Below are positions 1-8,351 of a stretch of 40,982 bases of DNA, in pieces. A model generated the notes under the pieces. It did no database searches. It saw only the letters and a list, made by a program, of their open reading frames with translations, and was not told where the DNA came from. The DNA is taken from NCBI GenBank assembly GCA_026392035.1, contig JAPLCX010000023.1, forward strand, positions 1 through 40,982. Reading direction: 5' to 3'. The stretch comes from Candidatus Auribacterota bacterium (GTDB taxonomy: Bacteria; Auribacterota; Tritonobacteria; UBA1439). Made by a program: the position numbers and the translations under genes. Numbering within the stretch: the first letter of the stretch is position 1; every line of letters starts with the position of its first letter.

Positions 1-145
1 CCCGGGAGAACTAATACGCTCCGGCAACAGGCCGACTTTAAAATTGCCTGCTAATTTTATATACAAGGACGCATTCGAATATGCCATTACCAAAATCAGA
101 AAATTGAAAGTCTAATTCACCATTTTCACGCAGGTTTCAGGATTA

Positions 146-180
<35 letters not shown>

Positions 181-187
181 ACTATAT

Positions 188-1114
188 TCACACGTACTCT
201 TTCAGGAATGAGGTCACGCGCTTCCGGTACTCATCCGGCTCAAGGATCACGGCCTCGTTGTGGCGCGCGCCTGCAACAATCCACATCTGTTTTGAGGCGC
301 GGATGTGGTCATACAGCCAGCGCGCGTGGCGTGCGTCGATATAGCTGTCCTTTTTGCCGTGTATGATAAAAACGGGCGTCGTGCGATTTTCCCTCAGGGC
401 CAACTCCAGCGTGAGGAGCTTGCGGCCCAGCTTCCTCTGTGACGCCTTAAGCCCAAAGAAGCTCAGGTAGGCGATTAAAAAACCGGGGAGCCTGTTGGCA
501 ATCCACGGGGGGAAATAGATCGGGGCCCATTTGCGGATGTAACTCACGAGCGTCCCCATCGTGGAAAAGGCGCCATCGCACACCACCGCCTTGATCCCCG
601 GGCTCCTGCCGAGCACACAGAGGCACGTCGTCGCGCCCCGTGAAACCCCGAAAAGGCCGATCCTCTCCGGATCGACATCAGCCCGCCCCTGGACGTACGC
701 GATGGCGCCCAGAAGGTCAAAGTATTCATTCTCGCTCGCCCACTGGGTGGGGTTGTAATTCCCGTTCTTCTCAGCATGCTGACCCCGAAAATCGAACGAG
801 AAAATGTTGTACCCCTCTTCAAGGAGGAACGCGCAATACCGTTCGTAGGAATTGAGGCCCGCGCCGACCTCGTGAGCGAAGATGATCGTCCCCGCCCCTC
901 CCGTGGACGTGCAGGGGACAAAGACCCCTTTGAGCTCCACGCCGTCAAGGCTCACGAACTTGACCACCTCTCCGGCGATCTCCCATTTGGTCTGGGGCGC
1001 CGCGGAGACAGTTGAGTTGAGGAACACGTTCGTGATCAAGCGTACGTACTTGACCGTGAACATAACCGCACAGACGAGGAGCAATGCCGCCGCGGCATTG
1101 ATACACCAGCTCAT
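188..1114 (-). CDS. membrane-anchored alpha/beta hydrolase
   Basis: A 308-residue alpha/beta hydrolase, probably a serine esterase, amidase or thioesterase. Residues 5-22 form one hydrophobic segment that would anchor it in the inner membrane with the catalytic domain outside the cytoplasm. The nucleophile elbow is GVSRG (Ser158), the likely acid is Asp256 in HGKKDSY and the base His285 in GARHNE, so the triad looks complete. The oxyanion region is AHEVGAG near residue 80. The start ATG overlaps the TGA of the upstream SDR gene by four bases (tcat at 1111-1114 on the plus strand), so the two are translationally coupled. It is the last gene of the minus-strand run. The substrate cannot be told from sequence; a role in releasing or trimming the locus product is inference from position. 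Confidence 0.85.
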   Translation of the reverse strand: MSWCINAAAALLLVCAVMFTVKYVRLITNVFLNSTVSAAPQTKWEIAGEVVKFVSLDGVELKGVFVPCTSTGGAGTIIFAHEVGAGLNSYERYCAFLLEEGYNIFSFDFRGQHAEKNGNYNPTQWASENEYFDLLGAIAYVQGRADVDPERIGLFGVSRGATTCLCVLGRSPGIKAVVCDGAFSTMGTLVSYIRKWAPIYFPPWIANRLPGFLIAYLSFFGLKASQRKLGRKLLTLELALRENRTTPVFIIHGKKDSYIDARHARWLYDHIRASKQMWIVAGARHNEAVILEPDEYRKRVTSFLKEYV

Positions 1115-2100
1115 TGTTCTGTTTCCCCCGATAGCCCGGCGAGGCCGAAGCGCGCAACAGTTCTCATCATGCCGTCTTCAAAACCGAGGAGGCGATTCCC
1201 CAGGAGGGACTCGGCTCTATTTCGGGTACAGATAGTATCACAACGCGACATTCTGATCTGTTCCAAATTGAGCGTGCCCTCACGTCGGAGCAGCCGGGCG
1301 CCGAGGCCAACGAGATAGGCGACCGGATAGGGGATGCCCACGATGCGGCGCTGAAGGCCCAGTGCCTTGATCAGAAGAGCGGTAATCTCCCTGAGCGTGA
1401 GTACGCGGGGGCCTCCCACCTCCCATACCTCGCGGGGGCAGCCGGGGGCAGCAATCGCATCGGTGATGCAGGATACGAGGTCACCTATGAAGATCGGCTG
1501 GAGGCGATTGCGTCCCGAGCGGACAAGAGGCACTGCCCTCCGACCCGCGGCCATCCGGGAAAGCTTCTTGATGATTTTGCTGTCCCGGGCCCCTGTCGTT
1601 TTCCCGAAGACGAGCGAGGATCTGATGACGATATATTCCAGGCCCGACCGCCTGATTTCTTCTTCCGCCTCCCACTTGGTCTTCAAGTAGTTGTTGCCTG
1701 CCTCCCCTGAAGCGCCGATGGCGCTCAGATACACGACCCGCCCCGCTCCTCCCGGACGGGTAACCGCGCACTTCCTTTTCGAGCCGGGAATCGCGGCCCG
1801 AAACGCCCGGAGGAGCAGTTGGGTCTTGCGTGTGTGCATGTCTTGGTAACCGCCGCGCTTCGGACGCTCGATACTTCCCAGGAGGTGGACGATTGTTTCC
1901 ACCCCTTCCAATGCCCGCAGGAGAAGAGCCTCCTCCTCAAGATTCGCCTCAACCACCTGCGCCCCCATCTCCGCGAGAAACGCCTGCTCGTCGGCGCCGC
2001 ACCCCCTCCTGACAAGCGCGCGGACGGCTATCCCTTCCCCGCAGAGTTTCTCCACGAGGTGCACGCCCACGTACCCGTTCGCGCCGGTAATGAGAATCAT
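1111..2100 (-). CDS. atypical SDR / NAD(P)-dependent epimerase-like protein (NDUFA9-type)
   Basis: A Rossmann-fold protein of the atypical SDR (NDUFA9/NmrA-like) type. The start is placed at the ATG at 2100 because the protein then begins MILITGANGYVG with the dinucleotide-binding GxxGxxG motif at its N terminus. A longer frame to 2175 would translate a hairpin repeat and is unlikely. The middle holds YLSAIGA and then a YxxxK-like NYLKTK pair followed by WEAEE, and VIRSSLVFG as usual for this family. Length from 2100 is 329 residues. It overlaps the downstream hydrolase by ATGA. The reaction is unknown: redox on a sugar or lipid intermediate, or electron transfer, are both possible. Confidence 0.83.
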   Translation of the reverse strand: MILITGANGYVGVHLVEKLCGEGIAVRALVRRGCGADEQAFLAEMGAQVVEANLEEEALLLRALEGVETIVHLLGSIERPKRGGYQDMHTRKTQLLLRAFRAAIPGSKRKCAVTRPGGAGRVVYLSAIGASGEAGNNYLKTKWEAEEEIRRSGLEYIVIRSSLVFGKTTGARDSKIIKKLSRMAAGRRAVPLVRSGRNRLQPIFIGDLVSCITDAIAAPGCPREVWEVGGPRVLTLREITALLIKALGLQRRIVGIPYPVAYLVGLGARLLRREGTLNLEQIRMSRCDTICTRNRAESLLGNRLLGFEDGMMRTVARFGLAGLSGETEQ

Positions 2101-2174
2101 GAATTCAAATCCCAAACCTGCCATCCGGCAGGCAAGTTCCAAACTTGCCCGCCATAGGCGGGTCCCAAATCCCA
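2101..2174. repeat. triple-hairpin element bounded by CAAATCCCA direct repeats
   Basis: Three abutting 6-bp stem-loops: CCTGCC/GGCAGG (2117-2132), CAAGTT/AACTTG (2133-2147) and CCCGCC/GGCGGG (2148-2162). They are bounded by identical 9-mers CAAATCCCA at 2106-2114 and 2166-2174. The element sits immediately upstream of the SDR start codon at 2100, so it would be in the mRNA leader if transcription comes from 3230 onward. Confidence 0.85.
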
Positions 2175-2243
2175 ACGATCATGTAAAAGGCATCAAGCGT
2201 ACAGGCGCTCTTATTCATTCTCACACGTTCTCCGAGATACGAA

Positions 2244-3230
2244 TCACGAACCCCGGCTTTTGAACCATTCAATTGTTTCCTGAAGGGCTCTCTCAAACGG
2301 AATATCCGGGCCGTATCCAAGTTCGCGTCTCGCTTTTGAGATATCGAAGGTAAGGTGGGTGTACATGAATTTCAGCCTGAACCGGTTGAGGAGGGGGGCT
2401 GATTTCAGCCTCAAGACCTTCGCGGTCAGCTCACAGAACTTGCACACCATGACGGCGAGAGGGTACGGTATGCTCTTGCGGGGTTGCGCACACCCCATCC
2501 CGTTCGCGATCCTGGTGATCAGATCCCTGCGTGTGACTGATGCGCCGTCGGTAACATTGTATACCTGGCCCACGGCGCGCGATGACCCGGCCGCGAGGAG
2601 CAGCGCCTCCGCAAGATTCTTCGCATAGACGAGCGTGAATGGATTCAACCCCCCGGCAACGTACGCGTACCTCCCGTTTTTCAAATAGGTAAGAATACGC
2701 GGAAACATCTGGCGGTCGCGCGGGCCATACACGTAGGGCGCCCTGATGACCGTCACGGACAGGCCGGTCCGCCCTGCGGAATCCCAGAGGAGTTTCTCGG
2801 CTTCTATCTTTGTGGTGTTGTAGTTGTCGCCCGTGTACACAAATGGCGCCGACTCGTCCAGATTGTCCTGCCTGTCCATGCCCAGGACCACCATTGAGCT
2901 CGTGTACAGGAATCTCTTGATCCGGGCGGCGGCGCACGCCTTGAGCAACAGCTCGAGGCCGTGGACGTTCACGCGCCTCATTTCCTCAAGACTCGCCCAA
3001 TCACTCACCACCGCCGCGCAGTGAAATACGATGTCCACGCCTCGCACGGCGCCACCGAGCGACTCCTCATCCATGAGATCGCCAGGCCGGAGCTCCACGC
3101 CGAGCGACCGCAGAAAGGCCGTATCGCTCCCGGGACGGACAAGCGCCCTCACCCGATGCCCCTTCGACACCAGGAGTTCAGCAAGATTACTCCCCACGCA
3201 TCCCGTCGCTCCGGTCACCAGTGCATTCAT
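2244..3230 (-). CDS. extended SDR, 3-beta-HSD/epimerase family (OleD/HpnA-like)
   Basis: A 328-residue extended short-chain dehydrogenase. The start at 3230 is chosen because it follows GAGGAA at good spacing and opens with MNALVTGATGCVGSNL, the NAD(P)-binding glycine motif. Residues in order: the D at the end of beta-3 (GDLMDEES), FHCAAVVSDW, YTSSMVVLG with the catalytic Ser, YNTTK (catalytic Tyr and Lys), then RAPYVYGP and a C-terminal substrate domain ending in LGYGPDIPFERAL. This layout matches 3-beta-hydroxysteroid-dehydrogenase-like SDRs such as OleD of bacterial olefin synthesis and the hopanoid-associated HpnA. It probably oxidises or reduces a hydroxy/keto group of a lipid intermediate. 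The exact substrate is not readable. Confidence 0.87.
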   Translation of the reverse strand: MNALVTGATGCVGSNLAELLVSKGHRVRALVRPGSDTAFLRSLGVELRPGDLMDEESLGGAVRGVDIVFHCAAVVSDWASLEEMRRVNVHGLELLLKACAAARIKRFLYTSSMVVLGMDRQDNLDESAPFVYTGDNYNTTKIEAEKLLWDSAGRTGLSVTVIRAPYVYGPRDRQMFPRILTYLKNGRYAYVAGGLNPFTLVYAKNLAEALLLAAGSSRAVGQVYNVTDGASVTRRDLITRIANGMGCAQPRKSIPYPLAVMVCKFCELTAKVLRLKSAPLLNRFRLKFMYTHLTFDISKARRELGYGPDIPFERALQETIEWFKSRGS

Positions 3231-3248
3231 GATGTTATTTCCTCTTTT

Positions 3249-3377
3249 GCCGCAGATGAACGCGGATTTCCGCAGATATGAAAAACGGCCCGTGCTGCAA
3301 TTTCCACGCAACTCATGACATGCAATAACACATTGAATTATATCTACCTGCGTTTATCTGCGTGTATCCGCGGCTTA
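3249..3377. repeat. inverted 'cgcagatgaacgcggat' intergenic repeat pair
   Basis: The left arm (about 3249-3279) carries cgcagatgaacgcggatt; the right arm (about 3342-3374) is its inverted, degenerate relative reading tgcgtttatctgcgtgtat. The same family recurs at 8196-8267, 15241-15321, 23091-23150 and 26753-26775. It fills the gap between the hydrolase stop and the SDR start. Confidence 0.75.
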
Positions 3378-4220
3378 TCATCTGTGGTTGTCGAGCCACC
3401 TCACCAGGTCCTCGTAATACTCATCCCGGCACGGGCCAAACTCCAGCGTGTGCCTCGCCTTCTCATAGATTTTCATGACCTTGTCGCCACATGCGCATGA
3501 ATGGAAGAGCTCTTTCACCGCGCCATTGTCAACAATCTGATCGCGCCCGGCAAGGAGGAGGAGGAAGGGGATGCGTATGCCCGGGAATGCGCTTTTTGCA
3601 CACCGCTCCAATCTCCGGCTCTCGAGGAGGAACCTCGCGGTCACGCGCCTCAGGCCAAACGCGTCCTCTTCTATGTAGTTTTGTTCGTCCGGATCATCGG
3701 TAAAAAGCGCCGGATCATCCAGGGGGATTACGAATTCCCTATCGTTCTTAAAAAGCAGCGCCATCGCCACGGCGAGCTTTGTCCATGGCGCGTAATCGCG
3801 GAGTGAGACAAGGCCGGGCACGGCAAAAATAAGACTCTTCAATTGAACCCTGCCGGCGACGGCAACCGCAGCCGCCAGCCGCCCTCCCCACGATATTCCC
3901 AGGAGGTGGACCGGCTTCCCGGGGAGGTCTCGCCCCGCGAGGCTGATAAAATGCTCCACATCCCCGATCCATCGCTGATAGCTCACGGGGCCCCTCATCT
4001 CCCCCCGGTTGAGGCCGGAGCCCCGGCGATCGGGAAAGAGCACATGATACCCCTTGAGGCAAAGATGCGCGCAGGTTTCGTCGTACCATGCACCGTGGCT
4101 GCGGATGCCGTGGATGCCTATCACCACGCCCCTGGGCGTTCGGGGATTCCATTCACGGTAGCGGAGCTTGACTCCGTCAGCGGCTGATGTCTCCTTTATC
4201 TCAGGATTCAACTCCTCCAT
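3378..4220 (-). CDS. alpha/beta hydrolase (monoacylglycerol-lipase-like)
   Basis: A soluble alpha/beta hydrolase of about 280 residues with no signal peptide or membrane segment, so presumably cytoplasmic. Numbering from a GTG two codons earlier (4226), the nucleophile is Ser112 in GISWGG, the acid Asp229 in LAGRDQ and the base His259 in KARHTLE. The oxyanion loop is HGIRSHGAWY, and FPDRRGSGLN is the strand typical of lysophospholipase/monoglyceride-lipase-like proteins (Hydrolase_4). The ATG at 4220 is preferred over the GTG at 4226, though neither has a well-spaced ribosome site. It may act as a lipase, thioesterase or amidase for the locus product; that is inferred from neighbours only. 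Confidence 0.85.
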   Translation of the reverse strand: MEELNPEIKETSAADGVKLRYREWNPRTPRGVVIGIHGIRSHGAWYDETCAHLCLKGYHVLFPDRRGSGLNRGEMRGPVSYQRWIGDVEHFISLAGRDLPGKPVHLLGISWGGRLAAAVAVAGRVQLKSLIFAVPGLVSLRDYAPWTKLAVAMALLFKNDREFVIPLDDPALFTDDPDEQNYIEEDAFGLRRVTARFLLESRRLERCAKSAFPGIRIPFLLLLAGRDQIVDNGAVKELFHSCACGDKVMKIYEKARHTLEFGPCRDEYYEDLVRWLDNHR

Positions 4221-4287
4221 ATCCACCTATAGGGTTCTCGCAAGTAACTACTGAGCAGTAATGTCGCCGCCGGCGTCCTCATTCCAA

Positions 4288-4326
4288 CTCCTGGCTCCTG
4301 ACTCCTGAATTCTGGCTCCTGAGCAG
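4288..4326. repeat. CTCCTG tandem-like repeat
   Basis: About five degenerate copies of (a/g)CTCCTG separated by 0-6 bases, in the gap between the racemase-like gene and the hydrolase gene. No coding capacity. Confidence 0.7.
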
Positions 4327-4337
4327 TTACCTTTCGG

Positions 4338-5513
4338 TTACTGATGCAGTTCAAATTTCTCCACCGTGTACTTATTCAATCGGGCGCGGTCTACCGTAAT
4401 GCCAAATCCGATCCCGCCTAAAGGCGGCGCCCATCCGCCGTAGCCGAACGTCAGGTCCTCCGCAGTCAAATTTTCTTTGAGAAGGTATCGATCATACGAC
4501 CCCTCTCTATGGCGTATGCCGGGGACGAGAAATGCAAAGTGGCGTCCCGCAGCCGAAAGGATCCCCGTCTCACCAACCTGGCACCCGAGTTGATAGCCGA
4601 TTCCCTTGGCGCGGAGCTCAGCGGCCATGCTCAGGGAAGCGAGGAAACCGCCGCATTTAGACAGCCGGATATTTACCACGTCGCAGGAGCGGCTGTCAAC
4701 CGCGTGTTTCAATTGAGCGGGAGAACAGACGGATTCGTCCAGCATGATGGGGACGTTCACCCTGGCCCTGATGAACGGCAGATCGTCCCTGCACGCCGGC
4801 GCGAGCGGTTCCTCCACGGAAGAGATACCGAGAGCCGACAGGCGTGGAATCACTCTGAGCGCAGTCGGGGTATCCCATGCGCCATTCGCATCAACCCTGA
4901 TATCTATCCCACGCCCCAGGAGCATCCTGGCCATGCGCACCAGAGCCACATCCCGTTTTTCTCCCCACCCCACCTTGAGTTTGACGGCTCGAAAGCCGTA
5001 GAGGCGGTACGTGATCAAGGATGCGGCGACGCGGCGCGCCGAACCACCGGAACACACCGCGCTGTACCGCACCCTGGCGGACCGCTCACCACACGGCGTG
5101 AGCCCCCGGATATGCGCCGCGAGATCTCCCACGCCGGCGCAATGCGATTTCATGAGCGCGTCGAGCACACTGAGACCCAGGGCGCAGCGGGCGGCGCCAG
5201 GGAAAATCGCCCCGTCGCCTTCGGCAGCTCCCTCCCACTCCTGAAGACGGCTCAGCCCATGCGCCGGCGATCGCCACTCCCCGGCGAGAAAGGAATAGTC
5301 GAGCCTGGCCAGGTACCGCACGGAGGAGGCCGGTGTTTCCCCGGTGACATATTCGCGCGGCACCCCTTCCCCGAAACCGCTCACCCCGCCGTCCGTGAGC
5401 GCCTCAACCACCACATTCTCCGCCGTGCTGCGCGTGGAACGCGAATGGGCAAAGGCGACTTTTAACGGCAGTCGAACATGATAGACGGTGATTTTTGTGA
5501 TGCGCACGATCAC
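4338..5513 (-). CDS. enolase-superfamily (MR/MLE) racemase/epimerase; N-acylamino-acid racemase or dipeptide-epimerase-like
   Basis: A 391-residue enolase-superfamily enzyme. The N-terminal capping domain (residues 1-140) is followed by a TIM barrel with the KxK pair Lys178/Lys180 (VKLKVG), metal ligands Asp208 (VDANGAWD), Glu234/235 (VEEPL) and Asp259/Glu260 (LDES), and the opposite-face Lys286 (RLSKCGG). Two opposed lysines are characteristic of the muconate-lactonizing subgroup: cis,cis-muconate enzymes, o-succinylbenzoate synthase/N-acylamino acid racemase and Ala-Glu (dipeptide) epimerases. The start is GTG at 5513. With a GH3 acyl-amido synthetase two genes upstream, racemising an N-acyl amino acid is an attractive role, but this is inference. 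No other menaquinone gene is nearby, so MenC is unlikely. Confidence 0.85.
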   Translation of the reverse strand: MIVRITKITVYHVRLPLKVAFAHSRSTRSTAENVVVEALTDGGVSGFGEGVPREYVTGETPASSVRYLARLDYSFLAGEWRSPAHGLSRLQEWEGAAEGDGAIFPGAARCALGLSVLDALMKSHCAGVGDLAAHIRGLTPCGERSARVRYSAVCSGGSARRVAASLITYRLYGFRAVKLKVGWGEKRDVALVRMARMLLGRGIDIRVDANGAWDTPTALRVIPRLSALGISSVEEPLAPACRDDLPFIRARVNVPIMLDESVCSPAQLKHAVDSRSCDVVNIRLSKCGGFLASLSMAAELRAKGIGYQLGCQVGETGILSAAGRHFAFLVPGIRHREGSYDRYLLKENLTAEDLTFGYGGWAPPLGGIGFGITVDRARLNKYTVEKFELHQ

Positions 5514-5623
5514 ACCCCCGATGAGTGAAAAGATAGATACGCCGTTGAACTGATCTGAGGGCAGAACACCAATCGCTCTCGCGGAGGGATGCCCGCCTCT
5601 CTCGCCCGCGCGAGTGTACCTGC

Positions 5624-6415
5624 CTATGGAATCGGCACCGTCACATAGCCGAAATGGTACGCGCTGTTTGCGCTATCGAAATCCGCCTCGGTGAGCCCGA
5701 CATCCGTCCGAAGGCCGTCGTAGAGGTACTTCTCGAGCAATTCGCCGCTCCATCCGTAGCTGGTCACCGAGAGCGGGTATCCGGTTTCTCTATCGAGCGC
5801 GAGCACTGTTCTGTGCGCGGGATACCCCGCCTTGCGAGGAAGCGTGCGCTCGAACAGATGCACCGGGCGCCCCCCCACCTCTCTTGCGCCGAGATAGCGC
5901 ACGCGTAAATCGCCATTGCGCTGCGCCCGCTCACACATCTGCACGAGGAGCGTGATGGTATTCCCGAGACCGGATTCCGTGATGGGCCTCGAGTTTCTGC
6001 GCATGGCGAGCGCGCCCGTAGGGTGGAGGGCAAAGGTGGGTGCAAAATAGTTGATCATCCCACCAAGATGGACGAGGAGCCTCCCGTCGTGCTTCCCCTC
6101 TGCGTACAGAGCCTCCCTGCCCTTATCGATATCGCCGATCCATTTCATGTACACCATGAACGGCTTTTTAAACTTGAATAATATATCCTCCTCTCCATAC
6201 AGGACCCCCCCTACCCGCTGCTGCTTATGGAATGTGGCCGTGTAATCCTGAACCGTTTCGTAGTTCTTCTGCGCCAGGTGCAGGAGCTCAATGAGATCAG
6301 GCTCGTTCGCTCCCCCTTTCGCCACCGAAGCACCTCCCGCCCACAGGAGGCCGCAGAGGCACGCTCCGACGGCACGCGCCCCCACCCCCATGCGTTTCAG
6401 CTCACGCTCGTGCAA
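5624..6415 (-). CDS. DUF1571 protein, LolA-like, exported
   Basis: A 263-residue protein with an N-terminal export signal (basic MGVGAR followed by a hydrophobic AVGACLCGLLWAGG), so probably periplasmic. The body matches DUF1571: YTATFHKQQRVGG, then LFKFKKPFMVYMKW, GREALYAEG and YFAPTFALHPTG. This LolA/LppX-like half-barrel often binds lipid chains. The first codon is TTG (6413-6415), preceded by an AGGGGG site that overlaps the stop codon of the GH3 gene ten bases upstream, so translation is probably coupled. An internal ATG at 6391 is the alternative. A role in carrying a lipid product across the periplasm is inferred from fold and position. LolA-like genes also occur in arylpolyene-type clusters. 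Confidence 0.8.
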   Translation of the reverse strand: MHERELKRMGVGARAVGACLCGLLWAGGASVAKGGANEPDLIELLHLAQKNYETVQDYTATFHKQQRVGGVLYGEEDILFKFKKPFMVYMKWIGDIDKGREALYAEGKHDGRLLVHLGGMINYFAPTFALHPTGALAMRRNSRPITESGLGNTITLLVQMCERAQRNGDLRVRYLGAREVGGRPVHLFERTLPRKAGYPAHRTVLALDRETGYPLSVTSYGWSGELLEKYLYDGLRTDVGLTEADFDSANSAYHFGYVTVPIP

Positions 6416-6424
6416 TGATACCCC

Positions 6425-8161
6425 CTATCGTTGCGATGAGGCGCCCCGGTCTTCTCCTCGCCCCGCACCCGGTTCCCCGGCAATCTGAAATCGCGCGCAG
6501 TGGTCAAGGAGCGGGCTCAGGTAGGGATGCTTGTACTGCTCCATCCTCCCCCCGCTCTTTTCTATGTGAGCCCGCTTATCGCGCTCAAACGAGCCCTCGA
6601 TGATCACCCTCGCCACCGGCGCCCCCAATCGCCCGGAATCCCTCTTGTTTTTGTACTCCATGTTCAGTTCCCTGAGCTCCGCATCGAATCGCGCGCCGAT
6701 CGATGCCAGGAGCCGTTCACCCCGATCGCCCGCGAACACGCCGTCGGGACGCTCCTCCAGGAGGACGAAGTAAAACGGCGGCACGTCCCAGCCTGGGCAC
6801 ACGGTAAACTGGGGGACCGAAAAACCCAACTGGCGCTCACACGCACGAAACGCCTCTACCACCTGGTGTTCCGAAATCTTCTCCCCGGTCAATGAGCTGA
6901 TGCGGTTCCCCTTGTGGAGAAACTTCAGGATGGGCGTTTCACCGAAATAGCCGGTCACCTGTACCACGTCCGAGATATTATAGCGGAAAAAACCGGATGA
7001 GGTGGTGAGGATTATGTAGTACTTCTCCCCCTCTCGCAGCTCGTGCGCGAGGAGGGTGTCTCCGCCCGCGCGCTCCTCACCGTATGGTGTGAACTCATAG
7101 AAATGGCTTCCGATGTCGAGCACGCCCCCGCGCGCTCCATCCTCCAGCGGGATGGTCATCCGCCCCTCCGACGCGATAAGGCCGGGATCCCTCAGCGGCT
7201 TCGGACCCCAGTACTCCCTGACCAGGTCGAGCCATGGCGTGAGCGTCCCCCCTGTCCAGCATCCGATCACGTTGAGCTCCGGCCACACATCGCGGGGCAA
7301 CAGCCGGCCGCGTTGGGCGAGAAGCCGATCGAGCCGTGAAGCCAGCGAGCGCTTCCTGCCCACGCGCGAAGCGAGCGCGCGTCCCAATGCAGGGTCAAGC
7401 CGCTCCGACACGGAGAGTGTTCCATCATACCAATCCTTTATCATGCGCCCCGCATTTTTCTCCAAACAGGCTCCCAGCGCCACGAGCGTGCTCGGGTTTG
7501 CAGCAATCAGGAGAGAGATCTTATGCTGCATCGCCAGCAGCGCAATGCAGTAATACTTGGCGTCGTAGTCATCGATCAGGTACACGTCGGGTGAGAGCGC
7601 GTATTTGAGGTTGGCGATCCTATTCTGCGATTCGGCGACCAGGCCCGTAGCCGCACCGCAGGGCACCCCCCGCTCCGTTTCTCTCTCCCGGCTCGGAGAG
7701 ATAATGTGCAGAATCTTTTGATCGATGGCATGGGGGTGATCGGCGAGCAGGCCCATGCCCCAGATAAAGTTTCCCTGCGCGAGTTCCCTGCGATACCTCC
7801 CGGTCACCGGTACATACTTTGGCGTCGCCGTGGTTCCGCTGGTCATGGCGAACATGAGGAGTTTTTCACCAGGGGGGAAGAGGATGTTCCGCTCGCCGCG
7901 TATAATCCTCTCTATGTACGGAGCGAGCGCTTCATAACCGACTATCGGAACAGCCCTGCGGTATCCCTCCGGTGACGCGATCTTTGAAAACAGGAAGCGC
8001 CGCCCGTACTCGGTGCCCGAGGCATACCGGAGTTTCGCGAGGAGCATCGCCCGCTGTGCAGCGGCACAGTTCGCCGCAGCGCGCCGGAATGCCCTCTGCG
8101 CTCTTATCCCGTGCAATCTCGCCCATCCGTACACGAGGGGCGTGAGCACCGTCCTATACAT
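6425..8161 (-). CDS. GH3-family acyl-acid-amido synthetase
   Basis: A 578-residue member of the GH3 auxin-responsive-promoter family, ATP-dependent adenylating enzymes that join a carboxylic acid to an amino acid or amine. Visible motifs are the P-loop-like TSGTT (107-111) followed by ATPKYVPVT, then GCWTGGTLTP, the SEG of LIASEGRMTIPL, and LTTSSGFFRYNISDVVQVTG, which corresponds to the YRYxxGDxxxV motif near the C-terminal domain. It starts at ATG 8161 behind a TGGAG site. Bacterial members are common in candidate phyla and planctomycetes but their substrates are mostly unknown. Here it lies between a ketosynthase/methyltransferase set and an acyl-amino-acid-racemase-like gene, which suggests amidation of a fatty or polyketide acid. 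Confidence 0.9.
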   Translation of the reverse strand: MYRTVLTPLVYGWARLHGIRAQRAFRRAAANCAAAQRAMLLAKLRYASGTEYGRRFLFSKIASPEGYRRAVPIVGYEALAPYIERIIRGERNILFPPGEKLLMFAMTSGTTATPKYVPVTGRYRRELAQGNFIWGMGLLADHPHAIDQKILHIISPSRERETERGVPCGAATGLVAESQNRIANLKYALSPDVYLIDDYDAKYYCIALLAMQHKISLLIAANPSTLVALGACLEKNAGRMIKDWYDGTLSVSERLDPALGRALASRVGRKRSLASRLDRLLAQRGRLLPRDVWPELNVIGCWTGGTLTPWLDLVREYWGPKPLRDPGLIASEGRMTIPLEDGARGGVLDIGSHFYEFTPYGEERAGGDTLLAHELREGEKYYIILTTSSGFFRYNISDVVQVTGYFGETPILKFLHKGNRISSLTGEKISEHQVVEAFRACERQLGFSVPQFTVCPGWDVPPFYFVLLEERPDGVFAGDRGERLLASIGARFDAELRELNMEYKNKRDSGRLGAPVARVIIEGSFERDKRAHIEKSGGRMEQYKHPYLSPLLDHCARFQIAGEPGAGRGEDRGASSQR

Positions 8162-8195
8162 AGTTTCTGCTCCAGATAGTTATTAATGATATTGA

Positions 8196-8267
8196 AACAG
8201 GATACACGCAGATACACACAGATAACATGATTTTGAACTATCTGCGTTCATCTGTGTGAATCCTGTT
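8196..8267. repeat. 72-bp imperfect inverted repeat
   Basis: AACAGGAT at 8196-8203 pairs with ATCCTGTT at 8260-8267, and the arms continue inward with few mismatches for about 30 bases around a loop near atgattttga. The arms carry the cacagatgaacgcagat motif of the interspersed family. It separates the methyltransferase stop from the GH3 start. Confidence 0.85.
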
Positions 8268-8300
8268 CCTCTTAATAATTCCAAATCCCACATAGAAAGG

Positions 8301-8335
8301 GAGGGGGAGCGTGTGAGGGGGAGAGCGTGAGGGGG
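8301..8335. repeat. G-rich 14-bp tandem repeat
   Basis: Units GAGGGGGAGCGTGT (8301-8314) and GAGGGGGAGAGCGT (8315-8328) plus a partial third copy. Together with 8299-8301 this gives four runs of three to five G on the plus strand, just 3' of the methyltransferase stop codon. Confidence 0.75.
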
Positions 8336-8351
8336 CGATGCCAGTGCGATC

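Noticed and set aside
4338-5513. MenC (o-succinylbenzoate synthase) assignment
   Set aside because: No other menaquinone gene is nearby; a racemase or epimerase fits the GH3 neighbour better, though the subgroup residues do not exclude MenC.
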